Positions 53,218-61,616 of a stretch of 64,000 bases of DNA are shown here, piece after piece. Numbering within the stretch: the first letter of the stretch is position 1; each line of letters opens with the position of its first letter. Source of the DNA: Stigmatella aurantiaca (GTDB taxonomy: Bacteria > Myxococcota > Myxococcia > Myxococcales > Myxococcaceae); NCBI RefSeq assembly GCF_900109545.1, contig NZ_FOAP01000003.1, forward strand, positions 186,001 to 250,000, given 5' to 3'. A program made the position numbers and the translations under genes. The notes below the pieces were generated by a model. It ran no database searches, had not been told where the DNA came from, and saw nothing but the letters and a program-made list of their open reading frames with translations.

Positions 53218-53892
53218 TCAGTGGCGGACGAGCAGCTGGTACAGGCGCTGGGCCTGCTCGCGGATGGCCAGCTCCGGCGAGTCCTTGGCGCGGTCGGCGT
53301 GCTCGAGCGCGGCCTCGGCGTCGCGGTCCGCCAGGGAGAGCGCGAGGTTCAGGTGGGTGGCGAGATCATCCGGGTGGGCGGAGAGCACCCGGCGCAGCAG
53401 CGGCTCCGCGTCGCGCTTGCCCTGCTCGCCCTGCTTCAAGAGGAGCACCGCCAAGTCGTTCACCGCGACCGGATCCGTGGGGGCCCGGTCCACGGCCTCC
53501 TGGAGAATCTCCCGCGCGCGCTCGGGCTTCTTGAGCGCCTCCAGCACCTGCACGAGCGTGCGCCGCACGTGCGTGGCCTGGGGCAGGCGCTGGAGCGCCT
53601 CCTCCAGCAGGGTGGCCGCCTCCTGGGCCTGCCCGGAGGTGAGCGCGGCGATGCCGTGCATATAGATGTAGTTGGGCTCCGTGGGGGCGATGCGCCGCAG
53701 CTCCCGGGCGGCGGACAGCGCGCTCTGCGGGGACTTGGCCAGCATGCACTGGCGGTACATCTCCGCCCAGAGCGACACGTCGTCCGGTTCCTCCGCGATG
53801 GCCTGCTTGAGGACATGCACGGCCTTGCCCACTTCGCCCTTCTCGAGGTGGGCCCGAGACTGCGCGAAGAGGCGTTTGGCGGATGGCTTCAT
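53218..53892 (-). CDS. TPR-repeat protein
   Basis: The 224-residue protein contains at least five TPR-like helical pairs: SRAHLEKGEVGKAVHVLKQAIAEEPDD, PQSALSAARELRRIAPTEPN, GQAQEAATLLEEALQRLPQATH, ERAREILQEAVDRAPTDPVAV, RDAEPLLRRVLSAHPDDLAT. It has no signal peptide and is a scaffold by family. Divergent from the methyltransferase gene that follows. Confidence 0.85.
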   Translation of the reverse strand: MKPSAKRLFAQSRAHLEKGEVGKAVHVLKQAIAEEPDDVSLWAEMYRQCMLAKSPQSALSAARELRRIAPTEPNYIYMHGIAALTSGQAQEAATLLEEALQRLPQATHVRRTLVQVLEALKKPERAREILQEAVDRAPTDPVAVNDLAVLLLKQGEQGKRDAEPLLRRVLSAHPDDLATHLNLALSLADRDAEAALEHADRAKDSPELAIREQAQRLYQLLVRH

Positions 53893-54011
53893 GGTGGCGC
53901 CAGTCTACCGCGCGCGGGGCCGCCTGGGCGCGCCTCCTGCACCGGTTTGACGCCCCTGGGTCCGCCGCCGCATCCTGCCCGCCCTCGCCCCGGGCGAGAG
54001 GGGAGGAAACC

Positions 54012-54710
54012 TTGGAGGAGCAGGCGGCGCAGGCGGCACAGGGGAAGCGGACGGTGGCGTGCGCGGAGGCGGTGGCGTGGCTGACGGCCCAGGGGGTGCT
54101 GGCGGGCTGCTCGGCCGTCACCTCCCTGCCGGACGTGTCCGAGTTCCCCGCGCTGACGCTCGCCGGGTGGAAGCAGTGGTTCATCCAGGCCGCGGCGCTG
54201 GTGATGGCGAAGGTGCCCCCGGAGGGCGTGGCCATTTTCTACCAGACGGACGTGAAGCACGAGGGCACGTGGGTGGACAAGGGCTACCTGGTGAGCCGGG
54301 CCGCGGAGGAGGCCGGGTGCGAGATGCTCTTTCACAAGGTGGTGTGCCGGCGCCCCGCGGGGACGGTGACGTTCGGGCGGCCCGCGTACTCGCACCTGCT
54401 GGGGTTCTCGCGCGGCGTGCGGTTGGACTTGAGCAAGGCCACCGCGGACGTGCTGCCCGAGGCGGGCGAGGTGACATGGACCCGGGGAATGGGCGTGCAG
54501 GCCTGCCTCGCCGCGTGCCGCTTCATCCAGGAGCACACCGCCACGCGCACGGTGGTGGACCCGTTCTGCGGACACGGCACGGTGCTCGCGGTGGCCAACG
54601 TGCTGGGTCTGGACGCGGTGGGCGTGGAGCTGAGCCGCAAGCGCGCCAAGAAGGCCCGTGCGTTGCACTTGACACCGGAATTTGACTTGTCTGCCAATCA
54701 TCGGTTCTGA
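54012..54710 (+). CDS. SAM-dependent methyltransferase of the DPFCGxG type
   Basis: The 232-residue protein has RTVVDPFCGHGTVLAVANVLGLDAVGVELSRKRAKKAR, the SAM-binding motif I plus following acidic strand, like N2-guanine RNA or N6-adenine methyltransferases; no NPPY motif is obvious. The preceding part (GTWVDKGYLVSRAAEEAGCEMLFHKVVC) is family-typical. TTG 54012 is chosen because GGGAGG sits five bases upstream; the frame is open another 43 codons. Substrate unknown. Confidence 0.72.
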   Translation: MEEQAAQAAQGKRTVACAEAVAWLTAQGVLAGCSAVTSLPDVSEFPALTLAGWKQWFIQAAALVMAKVPPEGVAIFYQTDVKHEGTWVDKGYLVSRAAEEAGCEMLFHKVVCRRPAGTVTFGRPAYSHLLGFSRGVRLDLSKATADVLPEAGEVTWTRGMGVQACLAACRFIQEHTATRTVVDPFCGHGTVLAVANVLGLDAVGVELSRKRAKKARALHLTPEFDLSANHRF

Positions 54711-55018
54711 TGTGCCGATGGACTTGAGACGGCTTCAGCCTGACAGGTCCCGCAGGGGGGGATTCCACATGATGTCTCAAGCGATGCGTGCCCATGCCCA
54801 GGTGCATGGGCAAGGTCCTATGCCCCAGCAGCCTTCCGTCCGGCGTCTCCCGCCGTGCACGGCTCATGGCCCTGGGTGAGCCGCCCCACCGCTCCCCGCG
54901 CGGCACCGTTTCACCGCAGCACCCTCCGCTTCAAACCCTCTCATTCATTCCACACCCCGCATGGGCTTTCGCCCGCCGGCCAGGCCACGCGCATGCCGCG
55001 AGGCCGGAAGGAATTGTC
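54711..55018. other. Intergenic region with a 9-bp hairpin at 54789-54812
   Basis: TGCCCATGC and GCATGGGCA form a perfect stem with a 6-base loop (54789-54812). It lies between a methyltransferase gene and the next operon on the same strand and may be a terminator or an operator. No convincing gene is seen in the remaining bases. Confidence 0.4.
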
Positions 55019-55318
55019 ATGAGCACCGGCTCCAAGACTGTCTCCTCCGCATTGCCTTTCACCCCCGCGGTGGAGGCGTACCTCCAGCGCGTGCAGGCGC
55101 TGGGCGCCATCGAGGGCAGTGGGGACACGCTGGCGTTCAGCCCGCATGTGCAGCCGGTGCTGGAGGCCCTGCACCACGTGCTGGCCGGCGGCGAGGTGGA
55201 GGTGCGCATCCTGAGCGCGGGCCAGGCAGGCATCGTCGAGGAGCTGCGCGCGCTCAGCGAGCAGGTCCTCGCGGAGGCCAAGGCCCTTCCCCTCGACATG
55301 GCCGTCACCGCCGTATGA
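55019..55318 (+). CDS. Small hypothetical protein, first gene of a four-gene operon
   Basis: The 99-residue protein begins MSTGSKTVSSALPFTPAVEAYLQRVQALG. It contains an acidic helical C-terminus (EVEVRILSAGQAGIVEELRALSEQVLAEAKALPLD). AAGGA lies six bases before the ATG. The stop overlaps the next ATG (ATGA). No family is recognised; coupling to a sensor-kinase-like gene suggests a regulatory partner. Confidence 0.65.
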   Translation: MSTGSKTVSSALPFTPAVEAYLQRVQALGAIEGSGDTLAFSPHVQPVLEALHHVLAGGEVEVRILSAGQAGIVEELRALSEQVLAEAKALPLDMAVTAV

Positions 55319-56664
55319 GCCCCTGCACGGCGATGCGCGCCGCCCTCCAGTCGGCCTTTCACCAGTGGGTGCGGGCCCAGCAGCCCGCCCAGGTGCTCGA
55401 GGCCAGCAGCGTGGGCTCCTGGGGGGTGCTGCTCGCGCTCGTGGGGGTGATGCTGGCGGCCATCCACTGGGCGCCCGGCGCGGAGGCGCTCTTCGCGCTG
55501 CCCCTGGGCAAGGCGCTCCTGAGCTTCGTGCCCGCGCTGCCGGACCTGGGCTTCGCGCTGCTGCACCGCCGCCGCACCTCCATCCAGACGTGGGGCTGGG
55601 TGCTGGCGCTCGTGGGCACCACCGGGCTCCAGTTCTTCCTGGCCAGCCTCATGGCGCTCTCGGCCCTGGGGGGCGCCACCGCCTTCGGCGGGCTGCTGCT
55701 CTTCACCGCCGCCTTCCACGGCCAGCTGTTCCGCGTCACCCCGCGCACCCCCTTCCTCGCGGTGGGCACGGCGCTGGCGCTGGGGCTGGCGGCCACCTTC
55801 GCCAGCACCCGCGAGCACCTGGCCCTGTTCGCCGTCATGGGCCCCTCGGCCCTGCTGGCCGAGCTGTACCTGGGCACCTTCAGCGTGCGCCATGACCAGA
55901 TTCGCGCCGAGGCGGAGCGGCTGCACGGCGCCGTCCAGGCGCAGATGCTGGAGTACCAGGAGCGCGACGTGGGCCGGCTCTCCCAGGCGCTCACCGAGGT
56001 GCTCCAGCAGACGCAGGAGCTGCACGCGGGGCTGCTCACGGCGGGCTCCGCCGCGGACATGCTCCGGGTGGTGGGCGGGCCGCGGCTGCCCACGGGCCGC
56101 GCCGGGTTCGAGTCGCTCGTGCGCCAGCTCCAGGAGCAGCTCACCGCGCTGCGCGAGCGCGTGGAGGACATGCGCCAGCGGAGCCGCCGGCTCATCGGCA
56201 GCGATCCGGAGAGCGTGGACCTGATGCCCGTGCTGGACTCGGTCCGCCAGAGCCTGGGCGTGCGCTACCCCACCGTGGACATCCAGGTGGAGGTGAACCG
56301 CACCGAGCCCCTGCGGCCCCTGGTGCGCGGCGGCACCACCACCCTGCGCCGGGTGGTGGAGAGCCTCGTCACCCAGGCGTGCGAGGGCGATGGCTCGCGC
56401 GCCGCCCGGCGGGTGCACATCACCGCCCGGACCGAGGCCTACAGCGGGAGGCTCGAGATGATCATCTCGGACGAGGGGCCCGTCCCGGAGCCCGCCCCGG
56501 AGCACCCGCCGGAGCCTGCCGCCGAGGGCCCACGCCCCACGGGGCCGGGGCTGTACACGAGCGAGTGCCTCATCCGCTCCAGCGGGGGCGTGCTGGAGTG
56601 GCAGAACGCGCGCACGGGCGGCGCGGTGCTGCGCGTGCTCCTGCCCCAGGAGTTCCGGCCATGA
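55315..56664 (+). CDS. Membrane histidine-kinase-like protein
   Basis: In 449 residues, about five hydrophobic segments (LLALVGVMLAAIHWAPG to LALFAVMGPSALLAELYL) precede a coiled-coil stretch with ELHAGLLTAGS (possible phosphorylation helix; the His is tentative) and a HATPase-like domain with VDLMPVLDSVRQSLGVRYPTVDIQVEV and IISDEGPVPE. The ATP-lid glycine boxes look degenerate and proline-rich (PEPAPEHPPEPAAEG). No response regulator gene is adjacent. It overlaps both neighbours by four bases. Confidence 0.7.
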   Translation: MSPCTAMRAALQSAFHQWVRAQQPAQVLEASSVGSWGVLLALVGVMLAAIHWAPGAEALFALPLGKALLSFVPALPDLGFALLHRRRTSIQTWGWVLALVGTTGLQFFLASLMALSALGGATAFGGLLLFTAAFHGQLFRVTPRTPFLAVGTALALGLAATFASTREHLALFAVMGPSALLAELYLGTFSVRHDQIRAEAERLHGAVQAQMLEYQERDVGRLSQALTEVLQQTQELHAGLLTAGSAADMLRVVGGPRLPTGRAGFESLVRQLQEQLTALRERVEDMRQRSRRLIGSDPESVDLMPVLDSVRQSLGVRYPTVDIQVEVNRTEPLRPLVRGGTTTLRRVVESLVTQACEGDGSRAARRVHITARTEAYSGRLEMIISDEGPVPEPAPEHPPEPAAEGPRPTGPGLYTSECLIRSSGGVLEWQNARTGGAVLRVLLPQEFRP

Positions 56665-57389
56665 GCGCGGGCGCCATCTACCAGGAGACGCTGCGCCTGC
56701 TGCGGCGCCAGCGCCTGCCGGCGCAGGCCGAGCGGGACGTGGTGGCGGCCCTGGAGGCCGCGCAGCCGGGGCCGCTGGTGCTGCTGTACGAGGCGGGCAT
56801 GGAGGCGGGGCTGCGGCGCGAGCTGCTGCTGCCACGCGCGGCGGGCATCTTCCTGGGCTTCGCCGCGGGCAACCTCGCCGATGACTTGTGCGATGGGGAG
56901 TGCGGCTACTTCGAGGAGCCCGCGCGGGTGGGGCCCTACGTGCAGTTCCTCCTGCAGAACCTGGCCTGGGCCACCCTGGCGCGCACGGAGCTGCCCGAGC
57001 GGGTGCTGGCGGACGCGGCCACGTGCCTGGCCCTGGCCGCGGGCCCCCAGGCGCTGGAGGTGCGCACGCGCCAGTGGACGGCGCCCCTCTTCCAGCAGGT
57101 GGCCGAGGGGCTCGCCGGCCAGCAGTGGGCCGCGTACCTGCACCTGTTGTGGGCGGGCACGCGGCTGGAAGCCAAGGCCCCGGTGGGCCACGGGCTGGGC
57201 ATCGCCGCGCACGTGGCGGAGGACATCCGCAGCCGCGACCTGCGCTTCTTCAGCATGCCGGGGCCGGACCAGCGCGAGGTGATGCGCTGGGCCCAGGCGG
57301 CGGTGGAGCGGGTGCGGGGCCAGCGGTTGCGGTGCCTGGACGCGGCCTTGCGCCGCATCGAACCCATTCTTCAGGAGGTCGTGCCATGA
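56661..57389 (+). CDS. All-helical protein resembling isoprenoid synthases
   Basis: The 242-residue protein has GNLADDLCDGECGYFEEP, similar to a DDxxD-type metal-binding motif of polyprenyl synthase folds, within an otherwise helical sequence (LLRRQRLPAQAERDVVAALEAA; HGLGIAAHVAEDIRSRDLRFF). A second Asp-rich motif is not obvious. It is sandwiched by ATGA overlaps between the sensor-kinase-like and methyltransferase genes, supporting a shared pathway, possibly lipid or terpenoid. The assignment is tentative. Confidence 0.5.
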   Translation: MSAGAIYQETLRLLRRQRLPAQAERDVVAALEAAQPGPLVLLYEAGMEAGLRRELLLPRAAGIFLGFAAGNLADDLCDGECGYFEEPARVGPYVQFLLQNLAWATLARTELPERVLADAATCLALAAGPQALEVRTRQWTAPLFQQVAEGLAGQQWAAYLHLLWAGTRLEAKAPVGHGLGIAAHVAEDIRSRDLRFFSMPGPDQREVMRWAQAAVERVRGQRLRCLDAALRRIEPILQEVVP

Positions 57390-58276
57390 ACGTCGAACCC
57401 GCGCTCGCGCGCATCAGCCCATCCCTGGGCCGTGACGAAGTGCAGAAGGATGTCGCCGCGTATTACGACGCCAAGACGGAGGGCATCCTGCGCCGCTACG
57501 GGCCCGGGCCGCGGGTGCACTACCACTCGGGCCTGGTGGACGACATGCCGCCGCCGGGGCTCACGGCCCAGGCGCTGCGGGTGCGCATCCACGACTCCCA
57601 GGAGCTGCTGCTGCGCGAGATGTCCTACGCGGTGAGCGAGTCCTGGGCGGGCAAGCGGGTGCTGGATGTGGGGTGCGGACTGGGGGGCGGCTCGCTGTAC
57701 TGGGCCACCGAGCACCGGGCCCACGTGACGGCCATCACCATCGCGCCCGCGCACGTGCCGCTGGTGCAACGCTTCGCCACGCAGGCCGGGGTGGCGGACC
57801 GGGTGCGGGTGCTCCTGTGCGACGCGATGGAGGTGCCCGGCAGCGATTACTTCGACCGCGTGGTGGCGGTGGAGAGCTCGTGCTACCTGCCCCGCCCGGC
57901 CTGGTTCCAGCAGTTGCACCGGCTGCTGCGGCCCGGGGGGACGGTGGTCCTCATGGACTGCTTCCTCGGGCGCCCGGAGCTGGCCGGGCCCTTCGACCGG
58001 TACTGGCGCACGCGCATCGGCACCACGGACGAGTACCTCCGGGCGGCGAGCCAGGCGGGGCTGGAGCTGGAGCTGTACCAGGACCTGGCCTACCGCACGG
58101 TGAACTTCTGGACGCTGACCATGGACCTGATGGCGCGCGAGCAGGAGGAGCGGGTCCCCCAGGGCCCGGCGCTCAGCGCGCGGCCCGTCTCCCAGCGCGA
58201 ACACCTGCGGCTCCAGCAGGCGATGCTCGATGGGGGGCTGCAATACGCCCTGATGGTGCTGCGGCGCCGGCGCTGA
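57386..58276 (+). CDS. SAM-dependent C/O-methyltransferase (tocopherol/GPP-methyltransferase-like)
   Basis: The 296-residue protein has VAAYYDAKTEGILRRYGPGPRVHYHSGLVDD, as in small-lipid methyltransferases, then motif I GKRVLDVGCGLGGGSLYWA, then VESSCYLPRPAWFQQLHRLLRPGGTVVLMDCF. It resembles enzymes acting on prenyl or polyketide substrates, e.g. geranyl-diphosphate methyltransferases. It overlaps the upstream isoprenoid-synthase-like gene, so the two may work on one isoprenoid. A terminator hairpin follows. Confidence 0.8.
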   Translation: MNVEPALARISPSLGRDEVQKDVAAYYDAKTEGILRRYGPGPRVHYHSGLVDDMPPPGLTAQALRVRIHDSQELLLREMSYAVSESWAGKRVLDVGCGLGGGSLYWATEHRAHVTAITIAPAHVPLVQRFATQAGVADRVRVLLCDAMEVPGSDYFDRVVAVESSCYLPRPAWFQQLHRLLRPGGTVVLMDCFLGRPELAGPFDRYWRTRIGTTDEYLRAASQAGLELELYQDLAYRTVNFWTLTMDLMAREQEERVPQGPALSARPVSQREHLRLQQAMLDGGLQYALMVLRRRR

Positions 58277-58277
58277 G

Positions 58278-58304
58278 AAGGCCCGGCAAGCCCTTGCCGG
58301 CCTT
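58278..58304 (+). terminator. Operon-terminating hairpin
   Basis: AAGGCC-(C)-GGCAA and TTGCCGGCCTT form an 11-12 bp stem with one bulged C, immediately after the methyltransferase stop; the T-tract is weak. Confidence 0.55.
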
Positions 58305-58442
58305 GAGTCCCATCTGCCCTCGCCTGCCCGCCTGCATCAGAGCCCTGCGGCCAGGGGTTCTGGCCCCGGTGGATGCCATCTGGCCACGCCAACCCAAGCC
58401 TTAGGGGGTAACCAACTGACATCCCCTTGGGAGGGTAAACAC

Positions 58443-58943
58443 ATGTTCAAGCGAATGATGGTTCTCGGTGCGATGGCCTCCGCTCTGGCGTTCACGGGTT
58501 GCCAGAACCGCTCGCAGGAAGATGCGGCGATGGACCGCACGGCCGTGCCGGCGGACACCACGCTGCCACCGGCCACGGGCGGCTCGGGGGCGAGCGACTA
58601 CAGCACGGGCAGCCCGAGCGGCAGCACGAACCTGGAGGACACCACCCAGAGCCAGGACATCGATGACGGGGCGGACATGAACACCGGCGGAGCCGGGGGC
58701 TCGGGCACGGTGACGCCCGTGGAGCCGGACACCGGCTCGAACGTGAACGGCACCGGCGGCTCCGGCAGCATGGACAGCACCGACTCGTTCGGGGGCACGG
58801 ACAGCAAGGGGGACCTGAACAACGCCCCGCCCGCGAACACCGCCGATGACCTGGGCGGCACTGGCGGCGCCGGCATGATGGACGACTCGGCCAACACCAG
58901 CCACCCGGACTCCTCCATGGAGCACTCCGACACCACCAAGTAG
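58443..58943 (+). CDS. Gly/Ser/Thr/Asp-rich lipoprotein
   Basis: The 166-residue protein starts MFKRMMVLGAMASALAFTGC with lipobox AFTGC. The mature part is low complexity, rich in Gly, Ser, Thr and Asp (GGAGGSGTVTPVEPDTGSNV), so probably disordered and surface-exposed. GGGAGG lies before the ATG at 58443. Followed by a strong intrinsic terminator. Function unknown. Confidence 0.75.
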   Translation: MFKRMMVLGAMASALAFTGCQNRSQEDAAMDRTAVPADTTLPPATGGSGASDYSTGSPSGSTNLEDTTQSQDIDDGADMNTGGAGGSGTVTPVEPDTGSNVNGTGGSGSMDSTDSFGGTDSKGDLNNAPPANTADDLGGTGGAGMMDDSANTSHPDSSMEHSDTTK

Positions 58944-58972
58944 TGAGCCTCCCTCCTCGTGAGGGACATTCA

Positions 58973-59020
58973 GGGCCTGAGGCACGGAAAACCGCTGCCT
59001 CGGGCCCTTGCTCTTTTTTT
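58973..59020 (+). terminator. Strong rho-independent terminator
   Basis: GGGCCTGAGGCA and TGCCTCGGGCCC make a 12-bp stem with one G-T pair and an 11-base loop. TTGCTCTTTTTTT follows directly. Confidence 0.85.
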
Positions 59021-59130
59021 CCCTCCTGCCCGCGAGCAGGCAGCCAGGCGTCCTCCGGCGGGTTGCTCAAGCCGGGCGGCATGTGGAGCTTCCCTCCGGC
59101 AGCAGGGCCTGGGGCCTTCGGAGGCACGGC

Positions 59131-60282
59131 ATGGCACGTCGGCGGAGTGGGACGCGGAGCACGCAGCGGCGGACTTCCTCGAAGGCCTCGCGGCAGGTGG
59201 GCTACGCGGTGGTGGGCCTGGGGCACTTCGCGCAGGAGTCGATCCTTCCCGCCTTCACGCACGCGCGCGGCAACTCGCGGCTGGTGGCCCTGGTGAGCGG
59301 CGATCCGCGCAAGGCACGTGCGCTGGGGACGAAGTACAAGGTGCCTGTCTTTGGCTACGAGCAGTTCGAGGAGTGCCTGGCCCTGCCCGAGGTGGACGCG
59401 GTCTACATCGCCCTGCCCAACTCGATGCACGCAGAGTACGCGGTGCGCGCGGCGCGGGCCGGGGCGCACGTGCTGTGCGAGAAGCCGCTGGCCACCACGG
59501 AGGAGGAGTGCCGGGAGATGATCCGCGCCTGCGCGGAGAACGACGTGCGGTTGATGACGGCCTACCGGCTGCACTTCGAACAGGCGAACCTCCAGGCGGT
59601 GAAGGCGGTGCGCGAGGGGAAGCTGGGTGAGGTGAAGCTTTTCACGTCCACGTTCAGCTTCCAGCTGCGCACGCCCAACATCCGCGCCGAGGCGGACAAG
59701 GGCGGCGGGGTGCTGTGGGACATCGGCGTGTACTGCGTGAACGCGGCGCGCTACCTGTTCCGCTCCGAGCCCATTGAAGTGTTCGCCTTCTGCGACTGGA
59801 GCGGAGACCCTCGCTTCCTGGAAACGGAGGAGGCGGCCTCGGTGGTGATGCGCTTCCCGGAGGGGAAGCTGGCGGCGTTCAACGTGAGCTTCGGCGCGGA
59901 GGCGGTGGCCACCTACCGGCTCGTGGGCACCGAGGGGGAGCTGCACCTGGAGAACGCCTATGAAGTCAAAGGCCCCATCCACTGGACGCTGAAGCGCCAG
60001 GGGAAGACGCGCCGGGGCAAGGCGCCGTCCCGGGACCAGCTCGCCCCGGAGCTCATCACCTTCAGCGACTGCATCCTGGAGGGCCGGGAGCCCGAGCCGG
60101 ACGGCTGGGAGGGCCTGGCGGACGTGCGCATCATCTCCGCCCTGTACGAGTCCGCCGTGTCGCGCCGGCCCGTGCAACTGGAGCCGCTGGCGAGGACCCG
60201 GCGGCCCACGCCGGACCAGGAGCAGCGGCACCCACCCACGCGCACGCCCGAGCTCGTCCTCGTCCAGGCGCCCTCACACTAG
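59131..60282 (+). CDS. Gfo/Idh/MocA family NAD(P)-dependent oxidoreductase
   Basis: The 383-residue protein starts MARRRSGTRSTQRRTSSKASRQ, a basic leader, then VGYAVVGLGHFAQESILPAF (Rossmann), AVYIALPNSMHAEYAVRAARAGAHVLCEKPLATTEEEC with the catalytic EKP lysine, and GGGVLWDIGVYCVNAARYLF typical of the C-terminal domain. Substrate is a sugar or polyol, unknown. GGAGG lies before the ATG. The proline-rich tail (RRPTPDQEQRHPPTRTPEL) is unusual. Confidence 0.92.
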   Translation: MARRRSGTRSTQRRTSSKASRQVGYAVVGLGHFAQESILPAFTHARGNSRLVALVSGDPRKARALGTKYKVPVFGYEQFEECLALPEVDAVYIALPNSMHAEYAVRAARAGAHVLCEKPLATTEEECREMIRACAENDVRLMTAYRLHFEQANLQAVKAVREGKLGEVKLFTSTFSFQLRTPNIRAEADKGGGVLWDIGVYCVNAARYLFRSEPIEVFAFCDWSGDPRFLETEEAASVVMRFPEGKLAAFNVSFGAEAVATYRLVGTEGELHLENAYEVKGPIHWTLKRQGKTRRGKAPSRDQLAPELITFSDCILEGREPEPDGWEGLADVRIISALYESAVSRRPVQLEPLARTRRPTPDQEQRHPPTRTPELVLVQAPSH

Positions 60283-60413
60283 CAAAGCCCTGGAGTCTTC
60301 CGGTCTGATTGTCAGCGCGGATTGGCTCCAGAAGACCTCCTACCCAAATAAGGTTTGGAACGTTCCCGAGGGAGCGGGCCTTCAGAAGGGAATTTTTTGT
60401 CAGGAGTTCTATC

Positions 60414-61616
60414 CTACGGAGAGGCCAGCGGGACACGGGCCAAGTGCCGTTCGAGGCGTTGGCGCTCCACATCCGTCCAGGGCAGATGCACAGCCTCTTT
60501 CTGCCATATCGTCCTCACACGCTCCGTAGCTTGACGAACCCATGAGGCAACCTCGTCAAAAGGAATACGAGATATCTCAGCCAACAACCGGAACGAACCA
60601 ACATCCACGTCCTCAAAACGGCGAGAGTGATTGAGACTGAGCGCCAACTCGTCGGAGATGAATTCAGGCGCATACAGCACAGACGATATCAAATCATAGG
60701 CCGGCGACAAACGGGGCGTTCGTCCATCAGGATAGATGAGCGACCAGTTTTTCAAGTGCGCATCGGTATTGCCGCACAAGACGCAGAACACGAGGCGCTC
60801 ACAAAAAGCCCGCAAGTCGTCAGGAGCGGCATATGAGAGCACAGCCGCAATATGCTCATACCGCCCCCCATATTGTGGCTCTCCAGGAGGCCGGTCAAGC
60901 ACTTGAGCCAAGTCTTCAATATGTATGCGTTGGCCTTCGGCCCCCCGGTCAAACCGCTCGATGAGAAATACGGTCCCATCCCCTGTAGGTATCCCTTCAG
61001 GAAGCTCTTCGAATTCAGACACCTGAGCTTGTCTAAATGCAGGTATAGCGACCCCTGCAAGGTGTGCCCAGCGCATTGTCGCAAACTCAACTCGCGGCAG
61101 ATCTTTGAACGTCGGATCATGGAATTTGGCAATCCAAGAACCTGTTTCACCTTTCCTCACTGGCATTGTCAGCCCTCGCTCACCAGGGCGCACGGAAAGC
61201 TTCCACTGAGCTCCAGCCAGGGAGAATTTCAATTTCTCTGCTAACGCTGGAGCAGACCGGGGACGTGGCAGCGGATGTTGAGACAGACGCGGCTGTCCAG
61301 GGACCATAACGACTGCACCAGGCAGGTCTCCACCCAAGAATTCAAGCAGGTCGAACTCATCCTCAACGTCAATCGCTAACTGACGTGCTACAGCCCGGCG
61401 CAGAGGACCTTGAGGTAACAGGTGAGAAAACCAGATGGGCACGTGACCCGTGGTAGCAATGTCATGTGGCTTGCGATCTTCGAAGAGTTGCCCCAGAACT
61501 CCGCGCTCTTGGGCCCGCAGCCATAATGGATCAAAGGAAAATCTGTACTCCCATTCTTCTAATTGCTCCAACAAGCCAACAGACACTTGGCCGAGCCGTA
61601 CAATCAACGCTCTCAC
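60414..61616 (-). CDS. HipA-like Ser/Thr kinase toxin
   Basis: The 400-residue protein starts MRALIVRLGQVSVGLLEQLEEWEYRFSFDPLWL, a HipA N-subdomain. LKFSLAGAQWKLSV is the glycine/ATP loop, VLCGNTDAHLKNWSLIYPD is the catalytic loop (Asp285), and LSPAYDLIS is the DFG-equivalent. HipA kinases phosphorylate glutamyl-tRNA synthetase or related targets and arrest growth. The usual HipB antitoxin gene is absent; instead the ATG overlaps the stop of a DUF262 gene. Base composition is visibly less GC-rich than the flanks, indicating transfer. Confidence 0.9.
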   Translation of the reverse strand: MRALIVRLGQVSVGLLEQLEEWEYRFSFDPLWLRAQERGVLGQLFEDRKPHDIATTGHVPIWFSHLLPQGPLRRAVARQLAIDVEDEFDLLEFLGGDLPGAVVMVPGQPRLSQHPLPRPRSAPALAEKLKFSLAGAQWKLSVRPGERGLTMPVRKGETGSWIAKFHDPTFKDLPRVEFATMRWAHLAGVAIPAFRQAQVSEFEELPEGIPTGDGTVFLIERFDRGAEGQRIHIEDLAQVLDRPPGEPQYGGRYEHIAAVLSYAAPDDLRAFCERLVFCVLCGNTDAHLKNWSLIYPDGRTPRLSPAYDLISSVLYAPEFISDELALSLNHSRRFEDVDVGSFRLLAEISRIPFDEVASWVRQATERVRTIWQKEAVHLPWTDVERQRLERHLARVPLASP

